From positions 1,426,001 to 1,490,000 of the forward strand of contig NZ_CP074372.1 of NCBI RefSeq assembly GCF_018362995.1: DNA of 64,000 nt. The letters run 5' to 3'. This stretch comes from Chryseobacterium indologenes. Its GTDB lineage: Bacteria; Bacteroidota; Bacteroidia; Flavobacteriales; Weeksellaceae. The notes beneath the pieces were generated by a model. The model was not told the origin of the DNA. It worked only from the letters and a program-made list of their open reading frames with translations, and searched no databases. Shown here piece after piece: positions 41,383 through 50,474 of this stretch (positions are counted from its first letter, which is position 1; each line of letters starts with the position of its first letter). The translations under genes and the position numbers were made by a program.

Positions 41383-44346
41383 CTATTTCTTAATCTGTTT
41401 TTTAACTTCTTTTGCTTCTGCAACAATTTCAGGGAAATCCTTATAGTTTGCAATGATCTGATCACAGGTATAACTCGCCTGGTAATTATCCTTCAGACCG
41501 ATATAGTTTTTCGCCATCAATACCAACGCTTTTGCTCCCCAGAATTCTTCTGATGCATAGTTATTGGCTAGCTTAAAGATCGTCTCATTAGAAGACTTGA
41601 ATGCTTTCCCTTTGTTCTGATAGTATGCTTTTGCATATAAAGCTTCCGCAGCTACAGAAGTGTTGGATGATTTTTCAAGAGCAACATAGGCAGACTGTGC
41701 GTCTTTATCTTTTCCTGAATTCATCAGACTTCTTGCTTTGATCACTTTTGCAGTTTCAATAACAGCTGCTGAGTTTTTAGAATTGGCGATTACTGCATTG
41801 GCTAATTTTTCAGCTTCGGAGAAGTTATTTTCTTCTGCATACAGCTTCATTAATTCAACATTTGCATAATTTTTAATGCTGATATTGGAAGAATTCTTAA
41901 TGCCTTCAAGGTACTTTTTAGCTTCCGCTGTATTCCCTTGTGCAATAAAGATCTGAGCTAAACGAGTTTGTGCATCATCCTGGTAATCGTTCTGAATTCC
42001 AGCAACTTCCTGAAGCACAAGTAAAGCTTTAGTTGAATTATTGGTTTGGTAATAACTTTCTCCCAATTCATACTTCGCCTGGTACAATCCTTCTCCTGTC
42101 GGGTTCTGTGTAAGATACTTTTCGTAGTAAGAAATTGCGTTTTTATAATCTTTCTTTGCAAACAATTGTTTACCTGTTGACAGATTGATTTCATCAATTT
42201 CTGCAGTATCCACATTCACCCCAATATTTCTTGCAAAAGTTTCATATCCTGAAACATCCCCGTTTTTCGTGAAGATAGGTTTTGCAGCCTGAACAACTTT
42301 CTGAGCATAGGCTGTATTTTTATACTGCTCACCCAGAGATTTCAGTTCAGAAAGCGCTTTGTCATTCTGGTTCTGATCGATGTAGTTCTGTGCTCTGTAA
42401 ATTGAAGCATTAGCAATTAAATCTTTATCAGCAGATCCTTTAATCACTTTTCCGAAATAATCATTGGAGTTCGTAAAATCATCCTGAGCGGCATAAGCTG
42501 TTCCAATTTCGTATTGAGCATCATCGTAATATTCAGAATCCGGATATTTTGATAAAAGGTTTTTAAGGTTGTTAATCTTCGCCTGAGTATCTCCTTTGAA
42601 TCCTAAAGCCATTGCTTTCTGGTACAAAGTATAATCCGTTGCATCTTCGTTCTTATCATAGATGGCAATCGCTTCGTTCAGATCATTATTGGCATAATGA
42701 ATATCTGCAAGACGAAGTTCTGCATCATTTTTAAACTCCGGTTTCGGATTGGTAAGATATTGTTTGAAATAAGTAGCAGCCTGGTCAAATTTCTTGGATT
42801 TAAAATAAGCATATCCTAAATCATATGGCAGCTGCTGCTTTTCAGGGAAGTTTTCGGTAAGAAGCTTTTCATAACGGGTGATGGCAGACGGGTAATTTCC
42901 TTTCTGGTAATACACCTGTGCCAGCCAGTATAAAGCTCTGCTGTTAAATTCTTTATTAATATTGAAACCAAGACTTCTTAAGAAATATTTCTCAGCTTCA
43001 TCATAGTTTCCTTTGTTGAACTCTTCAGTCCCCAATAAATAAGAAACCTCCTGGTCTACCTTGTTGATCTCAGGAGTGGAACTCTGCAATCTGTCAATAG
43101 CGTTCAGAGTTTCTTTATAGTTTCCGGAATACAGATAAGATTTTACCAATAATGATCTCATTTCTGAATCATTGGCACCATTCTGATTTTCGTTGATATA
43201 ACTTTGAATAACCGCAGAAGGGCTTTCAAACGGGTTTCCGATATCGTAACTTAATTTAGCATACTGCTCATGAGCCAGCTTTTTCACTTTTGCATCATAA
43301 TCCATCTGATAAGAAGAACGGAATGCAGAAAGAGCTTCCTGTTTTTTACCTACTGCCAGATAAGCATTTCCCAACTGGTAGTAAGCATTCTGTGCCAGGG
43401 CTGAATTGCTGTTCAGAAGCTGGTTGTAATAAGAAACCGCTTCATCATATTTTTTCAGCTGTGCAGCCACAAATCCCATCTCATACAAATCATTTTCAGA
43501 AGGATTCTGCTGAACACTCAGATAGTCTTTCAAATGTGGATAGGCAGAAGTATAATCATTCTTCATGAAGTAACTCTCACCAATGATCTTATGAACTTCC
43601 GCTTTATAAGAATCTGAAATATTTTCGTTCAGTAGAGCAGTTCCTTCCGTAATTGCCTGATCGTATTTCTTATCATTATAATACATCTGTACATAATAAG
43701 GACGTACCAGCTTAGAGAACTTATCCTGATCCTTTATAGAATCAAAATACTGGAAAGCTTTATCATTTTGTCTGTTGCTGTAATATAAATGCCCCAGCAT
43801 ATACGCGATATCTCCTTTTTGAGACTGATCCGCTGTTTTGTAGGCTTCTTCCAGAGCATCAGTAGCTCCTTTAGAATCACCCGTCATGAATTTTGCATAT
43901 CCAAGCTTCAGAATATAATGTGTATTCTCTTCTTTTGAAAGCTGATACTGGTTTACTTTTTTCAAAGTCTCCAAAGCTTTATCAAAATCTTTTTTTGCCA
44001 GGTAGTAATCTGCCAATGGAAGATTAGCCTGTGCAAAATAAGCAGAATTCGGATATTCTTTCATGAAAGCTGTTAACCCTTCTTCAGCATGATTTTTCTG
44101 AAGAATCACGCCAATTACATTATCAAAAAATTGTGCGCCTTCCTTTTTTGAACGGGACAAATTCTGATTGTAGAAATATTGTCTTGCATATTCGTATTGA
44201 GAAGCGTTGTATATTTTGGTCTGATAAAGATTTTCGGCTAGATTAAACCTGTAATTTTCTTTCTGGGTAAAATATTGGGACTGTTGAGCATCGGAGATTC
44301 CGAAGTAAATGACCGCAGCCGCTAAAAGTATTTTTTTTGATTTCAT
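41383..44346 (-). CDS. Large periplasmic tetratricopeptide-repeat protein
   Basis: A 987-residue exported protein (signal 1-20, ending SDAQ) made almost entirely of TPR units, about 20 or more. Examples are ALYWLAQVYYQKGNYPSAIT, PYDLGYAYFKSKKFDQAATY and AKYELGESYYQTNNSTKALL. Such long TPR proteins in Bacteroidota act as periplasmic scaffolds for outer-membrane machines. It is the first gene of a unit with a lipoprotein and a TonB-receptor-like barrel, which supports a shared complex. The upstream region is divergent with the CocE-type hydrolase. Confidence 0.85.
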   Translation of the reverse strand: MKSKKILLAAAVIYFGISDAQQSQYFTQKENYRFNLAENLYQTKIYNASQYEYARQYFYNQNLSRSKKEGAQFFDNVIGVILQKNHAEEGLTAFMKEYPNSAYFAQANLPLADYYLAKKDFDKALETLKKVNQYQLSKEENTHYILKLGYAKFMTGDSKGATDALEEAYKTADQSQKGDIAYMLGHLYYSNRQNDKAFQYFDSIKDQDKFSKLVRPYYVQMYYNDKKYDQAITEGTALLNENISDSYKAEVHKIIGESYFMKNDYTSAYPHLKDYLSVQQNPSENDLYEMGFVAAQLKKYDEAVSYYNQLLNSNSALAQNAYYQLGNAYLAVGKKQEALSAFRSSYQMDYDAKVKKLAHEQYAKLSYDIGNPFESPSAVIQSYINENQNGANDSEMRSLLVKSYLYSGNYKETLNAIDRLQSSTPEINKVDQEVSYLLGTEEFNKGNYDEAEKYFLRSLGFNINKEFNSRALYWLAQVYYQKGNYPSAITRYEKLLTENFPEKQQLPYDLGYAYFKSKKFDQAATYFKQYLTNPKPEFKNDAELRLADIHYANNDLNEAIAIYDKNEDATDYTLYQKAMALGFKGDTQAKINNLKNLLSKYPDSEYYDDAQYEIGTAYAAQDDFTNSNDYFGKVIKGSADKDLIANASIYRAQNYIDQNQNDKALSELKSLGEQYKNTAYAQKVVQAAKPIFTKNGDVSGYETFARNIGVNVDTAEIDEINLSTGKQLFAKKDYKNAISYYEKYLTQNPTGEGLYQAKYELGESYYQTNNSTKALLVLQEVAGIQNDYQDDAQTRLAQIFIAQGNTAEAKKYLEGIKNSSNISIKNYANVELMKLYAEENNFSEAEKLANAVIANSKNSAAVIETAKVIKARSLMNSGKDKDAQSAYVALEKSSNTSVAAEALYAKAYYQNKGKAFKSSNETIFKLANNYASEEFWGAKALVLMAKNYIGLKDNYQASYTCDQIIANYKDFPEIVAEAKEVKKQIKK

Positions 44347-44604
44347 TCTTCTTGATATAAGAAAATTAGTCTAAATAAGTTAACGAAAATATTAAAAACT
44401 TATTGTTTAAGCAAGTTTTAACAGAATTATCAGGCTTAAATAGCAAATTAACAACGATGAAAATTTTCTCACCATTCAATGATAAAATTTACTACTTTCG
44501 TCTGATAAAATGTAAACAATTTTAATAATAAGTTATCAAAAACGTATTTTAAGTTGAATACTTTTTCAACAGCAGCTAAAAACATACCATAAACACCCCA
44601 TCAC

Positions 44605-46845
44605 ATGAAATTTAAGATACTTTTAGCATTAATTTTTGTCAACCTCATGCAGGCACAAAAATTTTACTTTCCAAAGACCGCTGTAACTGACTCTCTTATA
44701 CTGGAAAAACAGATGCCGGAACTTGCACAGCAAGTGATCCCCCAACTTCAATCCGAAAAAAATAAACCGGAAAACAAGGTCGACCTTCTGGATAATCTTT
44801 TCCGTTTACAGATGATAGCTCAGGATTATAAAAATTCTTTGGCTTCTCTGTCGGAAAACCGTAATCTCTTTGCTGATCACCATATGGGAGATTATAGGTA
44901 CATTGGGTTTGAATTGTACAGCATGGCTAAACTGGCACAAAAGGAAAACAATATCTCTTTTTCCAATGCTTTTGAGAAAGTATTTAACCAAAAATATGAA
45001 AGCCTTCCGGAAAAACTGATTCCCAGACTGCCTCTTGCGGTTGACGGCAATGTAAGAGAATCCAGAAAACAAATGAAGGTAATACTGGACGCGCAAAAGA
45101 ACAAAGACAGTATTGATTACAAAACCGCTCTATCATTATGTAAAAGTTATCTGAACTATAAAACCTATTCCAGCATCAAACCTCAGGTGATGAAGCTGCT
45201 GGCGTCAAGGGATAAGGAAAAATTCATTATTGAAACCAGAGATCTTAAGATAAAAAATGGGAATACCCTGACGATTACCATTGTCCGAAAAAAAGGAAAC
45301 ACTTCCCCGCTTCCAGTAATTCTTACCAATAATATTTATGCAGGTCTATTTGATGAATTCTTTGGAAAGAGAGCAGCTACTTATAATTATGTAGGAGCTG
45401 TTGTCAATACCCGCGGCAAGAGAAACAGTAATAATGTAAATGATCCCTTTGAGCATGAATCAGAAGATATCTATGAAGTGATAGACTGGGTAAGCAAACA
45501 GCCATGGTGCAACGGAAAGGTAGGAATGATCGGTGGAAGTTATTTAGGTTTCAGCCAATGGGCAGCTGTCAAAAAACTGCATCCTGCATTAAAGACAATC
45601 GTTCCGCAGGTTGCTGTAGGAATCGGGATCGATTATCCTGCTCAGAATAATATTTTTATGAGCTATATGCTTCAGTGGATACAGTATGTCACCAACAACA
45701 AACTTACGGATGAAGTAGACTTTGGTAATTTCGCAAAATGGAATTTAATCAATACAGAATGGTATAAAAGTGGAAAATCATTCAGAGCCTTGGACACGAT
45801 AAGCGGGAAAACCAGCAAAATCTTCCAGCGATGGCTGGATCATCCGGCATATGATGAGTACTGGCAGAAAATGGTTCCTTACAAAGAGGATTTTTCTAAA
45901 ATAAACATTCCTATTCTGACAACAACCGGATATTATGATGATGATCAGATAGGCGCACTGTATTATTTTAAGCAGCACCATCTATACAATAAAAATGCAG
46001 ACCATTATCTGGTAATAGGTCCTTACAATCATGGAGGGGCACAGAGTTTCGGTTTTACTTACGTGAACGGCAGCCCTATTGATCCGGTGGCCAGAATAAG
46101 CATTGATGACCTTGCTTTTTCATGGTTTGATTATATTTTGAAAGAAGGCAAAAAACCTGAAATTTTAAAAGACAGAATTAATTTTCAGGTGATGAATACC
46201 AATACGTGGAAACATGTTGCTGATCTGGATAAAATGCATACCTCAACTGTAAAATTCTACCTTCAGGACAAGAAAAATACAGCTTCAGTGTTTAATAAGC
46301 CGGAAACCCAAAGTTTCACAAAACAAATTATTGATTTCAAAAACAGAGATCAGAAGGACACCTATTACAAAGTCAGCAAAAAAGACAGTATAAAAACAAC
46401 GACTTCCATTATTTTTGAAAGTGAAGTACTGGATAAGGATATGATCATCAGCGGAAATCTGTCCGGATTCTTCAATGTTTCCATCAACAAAAAAGATTTT
46501 GATACGGATACTTATCTGTACCAGATTCAGCCGGATGGAAAATCTTCACTACTGTCCACTCATATTGTAAGAGCCAGCTATGCAAAGAACAATGAAGTAA
46601 GACAGCTTCTTGAGCCCAATAAAATGGAACAGATTCCGATTAACAACTCGTATGTTATGAGTAGAAAGATAGAAAAAGGAAGTAAACTGTTATTATTAGT
46701 CGGCGTTAATAAAAATCCTAACTGGCAGATCAATTACGGGACTGGCAAAGATGTAAGTGATGAAACGATAAAAGATTCCGGGGAACCACTGGAAGTAAAA
46801 TGGTATAACGACAGCTATGTGGAAATACCTGTTTATAAAGACTAA
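44605..46845 (+). CDS. Secreted CocE/NonD-family alpha/beta hydrolase
   Basis: A 746-residue exported serine hydrolase of the X-Pro dipeptidyl-peptidase S15/CocE family. Signal peptide 1-17. An unrecognised helical region (20-210) precedes the alpha/beta hydrolase core. The nucleophile elbow is GGSYLG with S312; the acid is probably D445 (TTGYYDDDQ) and the base H476 (GPYNHGG). The C-terminal 200 residues form the jelly-roll cap of the family. It should cleave an ester or a peptide (acyl-Pro) substrate in the periplasm. The N-terminal extension is longer than usual. Confidence 0.87.
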   Translation: MKFKILLALIFVNLMQAQKFYFPKTAVTDSLILEKQMPELAQQVIPQLQSEKNKPENKVDLLDNLFRLQMIAQDYKNSLASLSENRNLFADHHMGDYRYIGFELYSMAKLAQKENNISFSNAFEKVFNQKYESLPEKLIPRLPLAVDGNVRESRKQMKVILDAQKNKDSIDYKTALSLCKSYLNYKTYSSIKPQVMKLLASRDKEKFIIETRDLKIKNGNTLTITIVRKKGNTSPLPVILTNNIYAGLFDEFFGKRAATYNYVGAVVNTRGKRNSNNVNDPFEHESEDIYEVIDWVSKQPWCNGKVGMIGGSYLGFSQWAAVKKLHPALKTIVPQVAVGIGIDYPAQNNIFMSYMLQWIQYVTNNKLTDEVDFGNFAKWNLINTEWYKSGKSFRALDTISGKTSKIFQRWLDHPAYDEYWQKMVPYKEDFSKINIPILTTTGYYDDDQIGALYYFKQHHLYNKNADHYLVIGPYNHGGAQSFGFTYVNGSPIDPVARISIDDLAFSWFDYILKEGKKPEILKDRINFQVMNTNTWKHVADLDKMHTSTVKFYLQDKKNTASVFNKPETQSFTKQIIDFKNRDQKDTYYKVSKKDSIKTTTSIIFESEVLDKDMIISGNLSGFFNVSINKKDFDTDTYLYQIQPDGKSSLLSTHIVRASYAKNNEVRQLLEPNKMEQIPINNSYVMSRKIEKGSKLLLLVGVNKNPNWQINYGTGKDVSDETIKDSGEPLEVKWYNDSYVEIPVYKD

Positions 46846-46912
46846 AACCTTTTGTTTGAGCATTTTTGCCTAAATGTTCTTAACAACTGTTAACATCAAA
46901 ATAAAAAATCAT

Positions 46913-46920
46913 TACATTTG
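46913..46920 (+). promoter_or_regulatory. -7 promoter box of amino-acid permease gene
   Basis: TACATTTG matches TAnnTTTG, 29 bases before the start codon at 46950. The -33 box is weak. Confidence 0.4.
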
Positions 46921-46949
46921 CTTTTTTTCAAATCAAATATAGTTATTGA

Positions 46950-48632
46950 ATGAGTCAACTTTTTAGAAGAAAAATCTATTCAGATACAGACACTTCAACG
47001 GGGCTTTTAAGAGTCTTGGGAGTATGGGACATTGTATTTTTTGGTATTGCGGCTATTATTGGAGCTGGAAGTTTCAGCAGTTTGGGAGAAGCCGTTTTCA
47101 GAGGGGGTCCCGGTGTCATCCTTTTATATTTGATTTGTGGTTTTGCCTGTGGGTTTACTGCTTTATGCTATGCTGAATTTGCCAGCAGAATACCTACCGC
47201 AGGTTCTGCCTACACGTATGCCTACGCCAGTTTTGGTGAACTGATTGCCTGGATAATCGGCTGGGCTCTGATCATGGAATATTCTTTCGGAAATATTTAT
47301 GTAGCATTTTCGTGGTCAGATTACTTCACGAGTTTCTTAGGTCGCCTCGGAATGCATATCCCTGATTATCTGACCTGCAGCTATACAGAAGCAAGGAAAG
47401 CCGTTCAATATGGTTCAGAAAACAAAGAACTGTTAAATGCATGGAAAACAGCACCATTGATAGGAAGCTTAAAATTTATTGTAGACATTCCCGCATTGGT
47501 AATCAACGGTTTAATCACATGGCTTTGTTATGTAGGAGTAAAAGAAAGTAAAAACTTCAACAACTCTCTGGTAATCTTAAAACTGGCAGTGATCATATTG
47601 GTAATTCTTGTAGGCTGTGCCTATGTAAACACTGAAAACTGGACCCCAATAAGCCCAGCTACCGGAACACCTTCCTTTATGCCGAACGGTTTTGCCGGGG
47701 TAATGAGTGCAGTATCCGGAGTATTCTTTGCTTATATTGGATTTGATGCCTTGAGTGTACTTTCCGAAGAAACTAAAGATCCACAAAAAACCTTACCAAA
47801 AGGGATGATCATCTCTCTTGTATTATGTACGGTAATTTATATTGCATTAACACTCGTACTTACAGGAATGGTAGATTATAAAAAGTTTGACGGCGTGGGA
47901 GATCCACTTTCATTCATCTTTGAAAAAACAAATGCTAATGTAGCCTGGATGGAGCTTGTTGTTTCCTTTGTTGCTATTGTTGCTATTACCACAGTATTAT
48001 TGGTTTTCCAGATGGGACAGCCAAGAATCTGGTATGCGATGAGCCGTGACGGACTGATGCCCCAGAGATTCCAGAAGGTACATCCAAAATATAAAACCCC
48101 TTCTTACGCAACTGTTGTTACCGGAATTGTAGTAGGTATTCCAATTCTATTCACAGATAAAACATTTATCCTGGATTTTACGAGTATCGGAACTATTTTC
48201 GCATTCGTATTGGTATGTGCGGGAGTACTTATGCTTCCTGCGAAAGAGAAAATCAAAGGCAGATTTCACCTTCCGTATGTGAATGGTAAAATTATTTTCC
48301 CTGTTGTTTTCATCGGTGGCTTACTAGCCTTCTACAAATGGCAGCCGGAATTTTTTGACAACCTGATGAACTGGTCAGATCCTAGCGAAGGAGAATTCAG
48401 AGCTTCTATTTTCTTCTTTATCATCATCAACCTTATCTTATGTGTGGTAGCTTTTATCAAGAACTTATCATTGATTCCATTGGTTGGGTTAAGCTCATGC
48501 CTGTATCTTCTAACGGGAATGAGCCATGAAAACTGGTTCTGGTTCGGAATGTGGTTCCTGATCGGTATGGTTATTTATTTCTGCTACGGATACAAAAACA
48601 GTAAACTTGGAAAAGAATTAAAGAATAGCTAA
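46950..48632 (+). CDS. Amino-acid permease, APC superfamily
   Basis: A 560-residue inner-membrane transporter with about 12-14 membrane helices. TM1 carries the substrate-binding glycine motif (FFGIAAIIGAGSFSSLG), and FAYIGFDALSVLSEETKDPQKTLP is the TM6 and following cytoplasmic signature of APC cationic/neutral amino-acid carriers. The sequence AYTYAYASFGELIAWIIGW is TM3. The extra C-terminal helices resemble the CAT subgroup. It likely imports amino acids by proton symport. Specificity is unknown. A hairpin terminator follows. Confidence 0.92.
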   Translation: MSQLFRRKIYSDTDTSTGLLRVLGVWDIVFFGIAAIIGAGSFSSLGEAVFRGGPGVILLYLICGFACGFTALCYAEFASRIPTAGSAYTYAYASFGELIAWIIGWALIMEYSFGNIYVAFSWSDYFTSFLGRLGMHIPDYLTCSYTEARKAVQYGSENKELLNAWKTAPLIGSLKFIVDIPALVINGLITWLCYVGVKESKNFNNSLVILKLAVIILVILVGCAYVNTENWTPISPATGTPSFMPNGFAGVMSAVSGVFFAYIGFDALSVLSEETKDPQKTLPKGMIISLVLCTVIYIALTLVLTGMVDYKKFDGVGDPLSFIFEKTNANVAWMELVVSFVAIVAITTVLLVFQMGQPRIWYAMSRDGLMPQRFQKVHPKYKTPSYATVVTGIVVGIPILFTDKTFILDFTSIGTIFAFVLVCAGVLMLPAKEKIKGRFHLPYVNGKIIFPVVFIGGLLAFYKWQPEFFDNLMNWSDPSEGEFRASIFFFIIINLILCVVAFIKNLSLIPLVGLSSCLYLLTGMSHENWFWFGMWFLIGMVIYFCYGYKNSKLGKELKNS

Positions 48633-48651
48633 AAAATAGTAGCAAACTGCG

Positions 48652-48720
48652 AAAAGGCAAAATGGCAAAAAAGTTGAACATCTGAAGAGACTGATTTGCG
48701 ATTTTGCCTTTTTTGTTTTT
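48652..48720 (+). terminator. Terminator after amino-acid permease
   Basis: AAAAGGCAAAAT (48652-48663) pairs with ATTTTGCCTTTT (48701-48712) across a 37-base loop, followed by TTGTTTTT. The long loop and the words GCGAAAAGGC/TTTGCGATTT suggest a REP-like origin. Confidence 0.6.
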
Positions 48721-48783
48721 ACGCTCTAAAAAATCGGCCGAATTATTGCTTTAACTTCAATAGAATCAATAAACTAACCTACC

Positions 48784-49122
48784 ATGGCTGAAAGAATTAA
48801 AACCTACAGAGAATTTTACCAGTTTTACCTTACCGAACACAGTAAAACAGGAACCCGGATTTTTCATTTTATCGGAACACTGCTCGTATTTTTCGTTATA
48901 GGATATGTGATCAGTTCCGGAAAGGAAAGGTTTCTCTGGTATATTCCGATTTTCGGATATGGATTTGCCTGGTTCAGTCATGCTGTGATTGAGAGAAACA
49001 AACCTGCCACTTTCAAGTATCCGTTGTGGTCTTTAATTTCGGATTTCAGATTGTTTTTTGAACTGCTGATTGGTAAGCAGAAATTCATAATGCCTAATAA
49101 TAAACCTCAGAATCAGGAATAA
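48784..49122 (+). CDS. DUF962/Mpo1-like membrane protein
   Basis: A 112-residue protein of the DUF962 (YGL010w/Mpo1-like) family. In yeast the relative Mpo1 is an iron-dependent dioxygenase in fatty-acid alpha-oxidation. Family motifs are FYLTEHSKTGTRIFHFIGT and GFAWFSHAVIERNKPATF, which supply the conserved His residues. Two hydrophobic segments (about 30-46 and 52-68) and the tail KYPLWSLISDFRLFFELL complete the pattern. Function in bacteria is not established. Confidence 0.87.
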   Translation: MAERIKTYREFYQFYLTEHSKTGTRIFHFIGTLLVFFVIGYVISSGKERFLWYIPIFGYGFAWFSHAVIERNKPATFKYPLWSLISDFRLFFELLIGKQKFIMPNNKPQNQE

Positions 49123-49165
49123 TTTTACATTTTTTCCTTTATTTTTTTGCTCAAAATTATTGAGT

Positions 49166-49414
49166 GTTGGGAAACGCAAAGGCGCAAGAGTTTATGTGTT
49201 GCGTATATTTTAAGACGCAAGAACATTTCTACTTCGCTCAATATTAGATTTTCAGCAAAATTATACGAGATCAATTTTATCGAAGATAAAATCCTTGCGT
49301 CTTACATGCACATGCTTGTAAGAATCTTAGCGGCTTTGCGTTTTCCAACCTTCTATGTTGAGATTGCTTCACCTTCGGTTCGCAATGACTATAATGGTTC
49401 GCAATGACTATAAT
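49166..49414. repeat. Composite REP-like palindromic element
   Basis: A large imperfect palindrome: GTTGGGAAACGCAAAGGCGC (49166-49185) faces GCGGCTTTGCGTTTTCCAAC (49330-49349), with inner arms AAGACGCAA (49212-49220) and TTGCGTCTT (49295-49303). A second module follows, GATTGCTTCACCTTCGGTTC, ending in a 19-base tandem repeat GGTTCGCAATGACTATAAT at 49377-49395 and 49396-49414. The repeat runs into the 3' end of the next minus-strand gene. Open frames across it look accidental. Confidence 0.75.
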
Positions 49415-49872
49415 TCCGTGGGATTTTGTTTATTTGGATAAAGCTTCTTCCCTATCAGATATCCCAATGAGGGCAGAATAAAAGACAATATCACAGGAAA
49501 TAATAATGACAGACCGGAACCCTCAAGAATAATCGTTAGAGGAAAAAGATATCCATTATAAACAATGAGTGCCAATGTAAAAAGAAAACTGTCACTATTC
49601 CCGGTAGAAAGAATATTGAAATCGCTTCCAAACTGATCGAATAGGCCGGAACAAACTAATAAGAATACATTCACAAAAAACACCCACAGTACCGTTCTGT
49701 AGATCATTCCCTTTCTTGCATTCAGATATCCGGCAAAGATCAGAAGCAGAGATAAAATTCCTGAAACAAAAAAGTCTATACCAGAAACATCCGTCTCACC
49801 GCCAATTCTTCCAAAGAAATACATCGCATAGAGAACAATATTAAGGAGATAGGTTATCGTTACATAATTCAT
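49408..49872 (-). CDS. Small integral membrane protein
   Basis: A 154-residue protein with about five hydrophobic segments (for example FFVSGILSLLLIFAGYL, VLWVFFVNVFLLVCSGLF, and LLFPVILSFILPSLGYLIG). It has no recognised family. Its last codons and stop lie inside a 19-base tandem repeat of a REP-like element, so its C-terminal end (KQNPTEL) may have been replaced by repeat sequence. It follows the lipocalin-like gene by 24 bases and may be co-transcribed. Confidence 0.6.
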   Translation of the reverse strand: MNYVTITYLLNIVLYAMYFFGRIGGETDVSGIDFFVSGILSLLLIFAGYLNARKGMIYRTVLWVFFVNVFLLVCSGLFDQFGSDFNILSTGNSDSFLFTLALIVYNGYLFPLTIILEGSGLSLLFPVILSFILPSLGYLIGKKLYPNKQNPTEL

Positions 49873-49896
49873 ACATCAAAAGTTTACTATTGGCCG

Positions 49897-50352
49897 TTAG
49901 TATTTTTTCTCAAGGATATCGTAGTGGATGGTGTTTACCATTTTTTCAGCAACAGCATTTCCTTTAACTTTAATTGGGTTGGGAATATAACTTGAAAAAG
50001 TCATTGTGCTATCTTTATTCAGGATTACTTCCACTTCTTCAAGAATATTCTGCTCATCTACATAAAACTGAATTCTGTTTTCTATGATTCTCCAAAAAGA
50101 AAGTCTTGGCTCAGATGGACTGCAGTCGCCTGTTTTCCCTTCTATATAATTATAAATGGCATATCCGTCTTCCCTGATGGCATAATTTCTCATCAAGCGG
50201 CAGTTATCAAATTCTTTTACCACTTTCTTTTTATTTTCATAAAACCCGGCTTCCTTCAGTTTCCAAAACCCAGTAACGTCTTCTTTCTTTAATTTCTGGG
50301 CATTAATACAAGAAACTGCCATAAGAAAAGCAAGAGAAAATATCTTTTGCAT
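49897..50352 (-). CDS. Secreted lipocalin-like protein
   Basis: A 151-residue exported protein starting at the ATG at 50352, where the signal peptide (MQKIFSLAFLMAVSCINA) begins. The mature start KKEDVTGFWKLKEAGFYE resembles the first strand of lipocalin-like domains (G-x-W motif), and alternating beta-strands follow with two Cys (NCRL, GDCSPSE) that may pair. It may bind a small hydrophobic ligand; no further evidence. Upstream is the GC-rich hairpin that terminates the preceding gene. Confidence 0.62.
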   Translation of the reverse strand: MQKIFSLAFLMAVSCINAQKLKKEDVTGFWKLKEAGFYENKKKVVKEFDNCRLMRNYAIREDGYAIYNYIEGKTGDCSPSEPRLSFWRIIENRIQFYVDEQNILEEVEVILNKDSTMTFSSYIPNPIKVKGNAVAEKMVNTIHYDILEKKY

Positions 50353-50409
50353 AGATAAATTTGTATGTGTTTTTTTATATGATTTTAAACGAATATACAA
50401 TAATTAGAA

Positions 50410-50465
50410 TAAAGCAAAGAGTTTCAGCGGGCGGCTTCGCCGCCCGCTGAAACTCTTTGCTTTGA
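50410..50465 (-). terminator. Very strong GC-rich hairpin terminator
   Basis: A perfect 25-bp stem (50410-50434 with 50438-50462) around a 3-base loop; the core is GCGGGCGGC/GCCGCCCGC, far above local GC. On the minus strand it follows the transglutaminase-like gene stop at 50475 by 12 bases and ends TTTATT. It may equally be a REP-type repeat doing terminator duty. Confidence 0.75.
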
Positions 50466-50474
50466 ATCCAGTTT

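Noticed and set aside
49147..49407. Open frame of 86 codons on the plus strand
   Set aside because: It lies wholly in the REP-like palindrome and tandem repeat, which explains the open frame.
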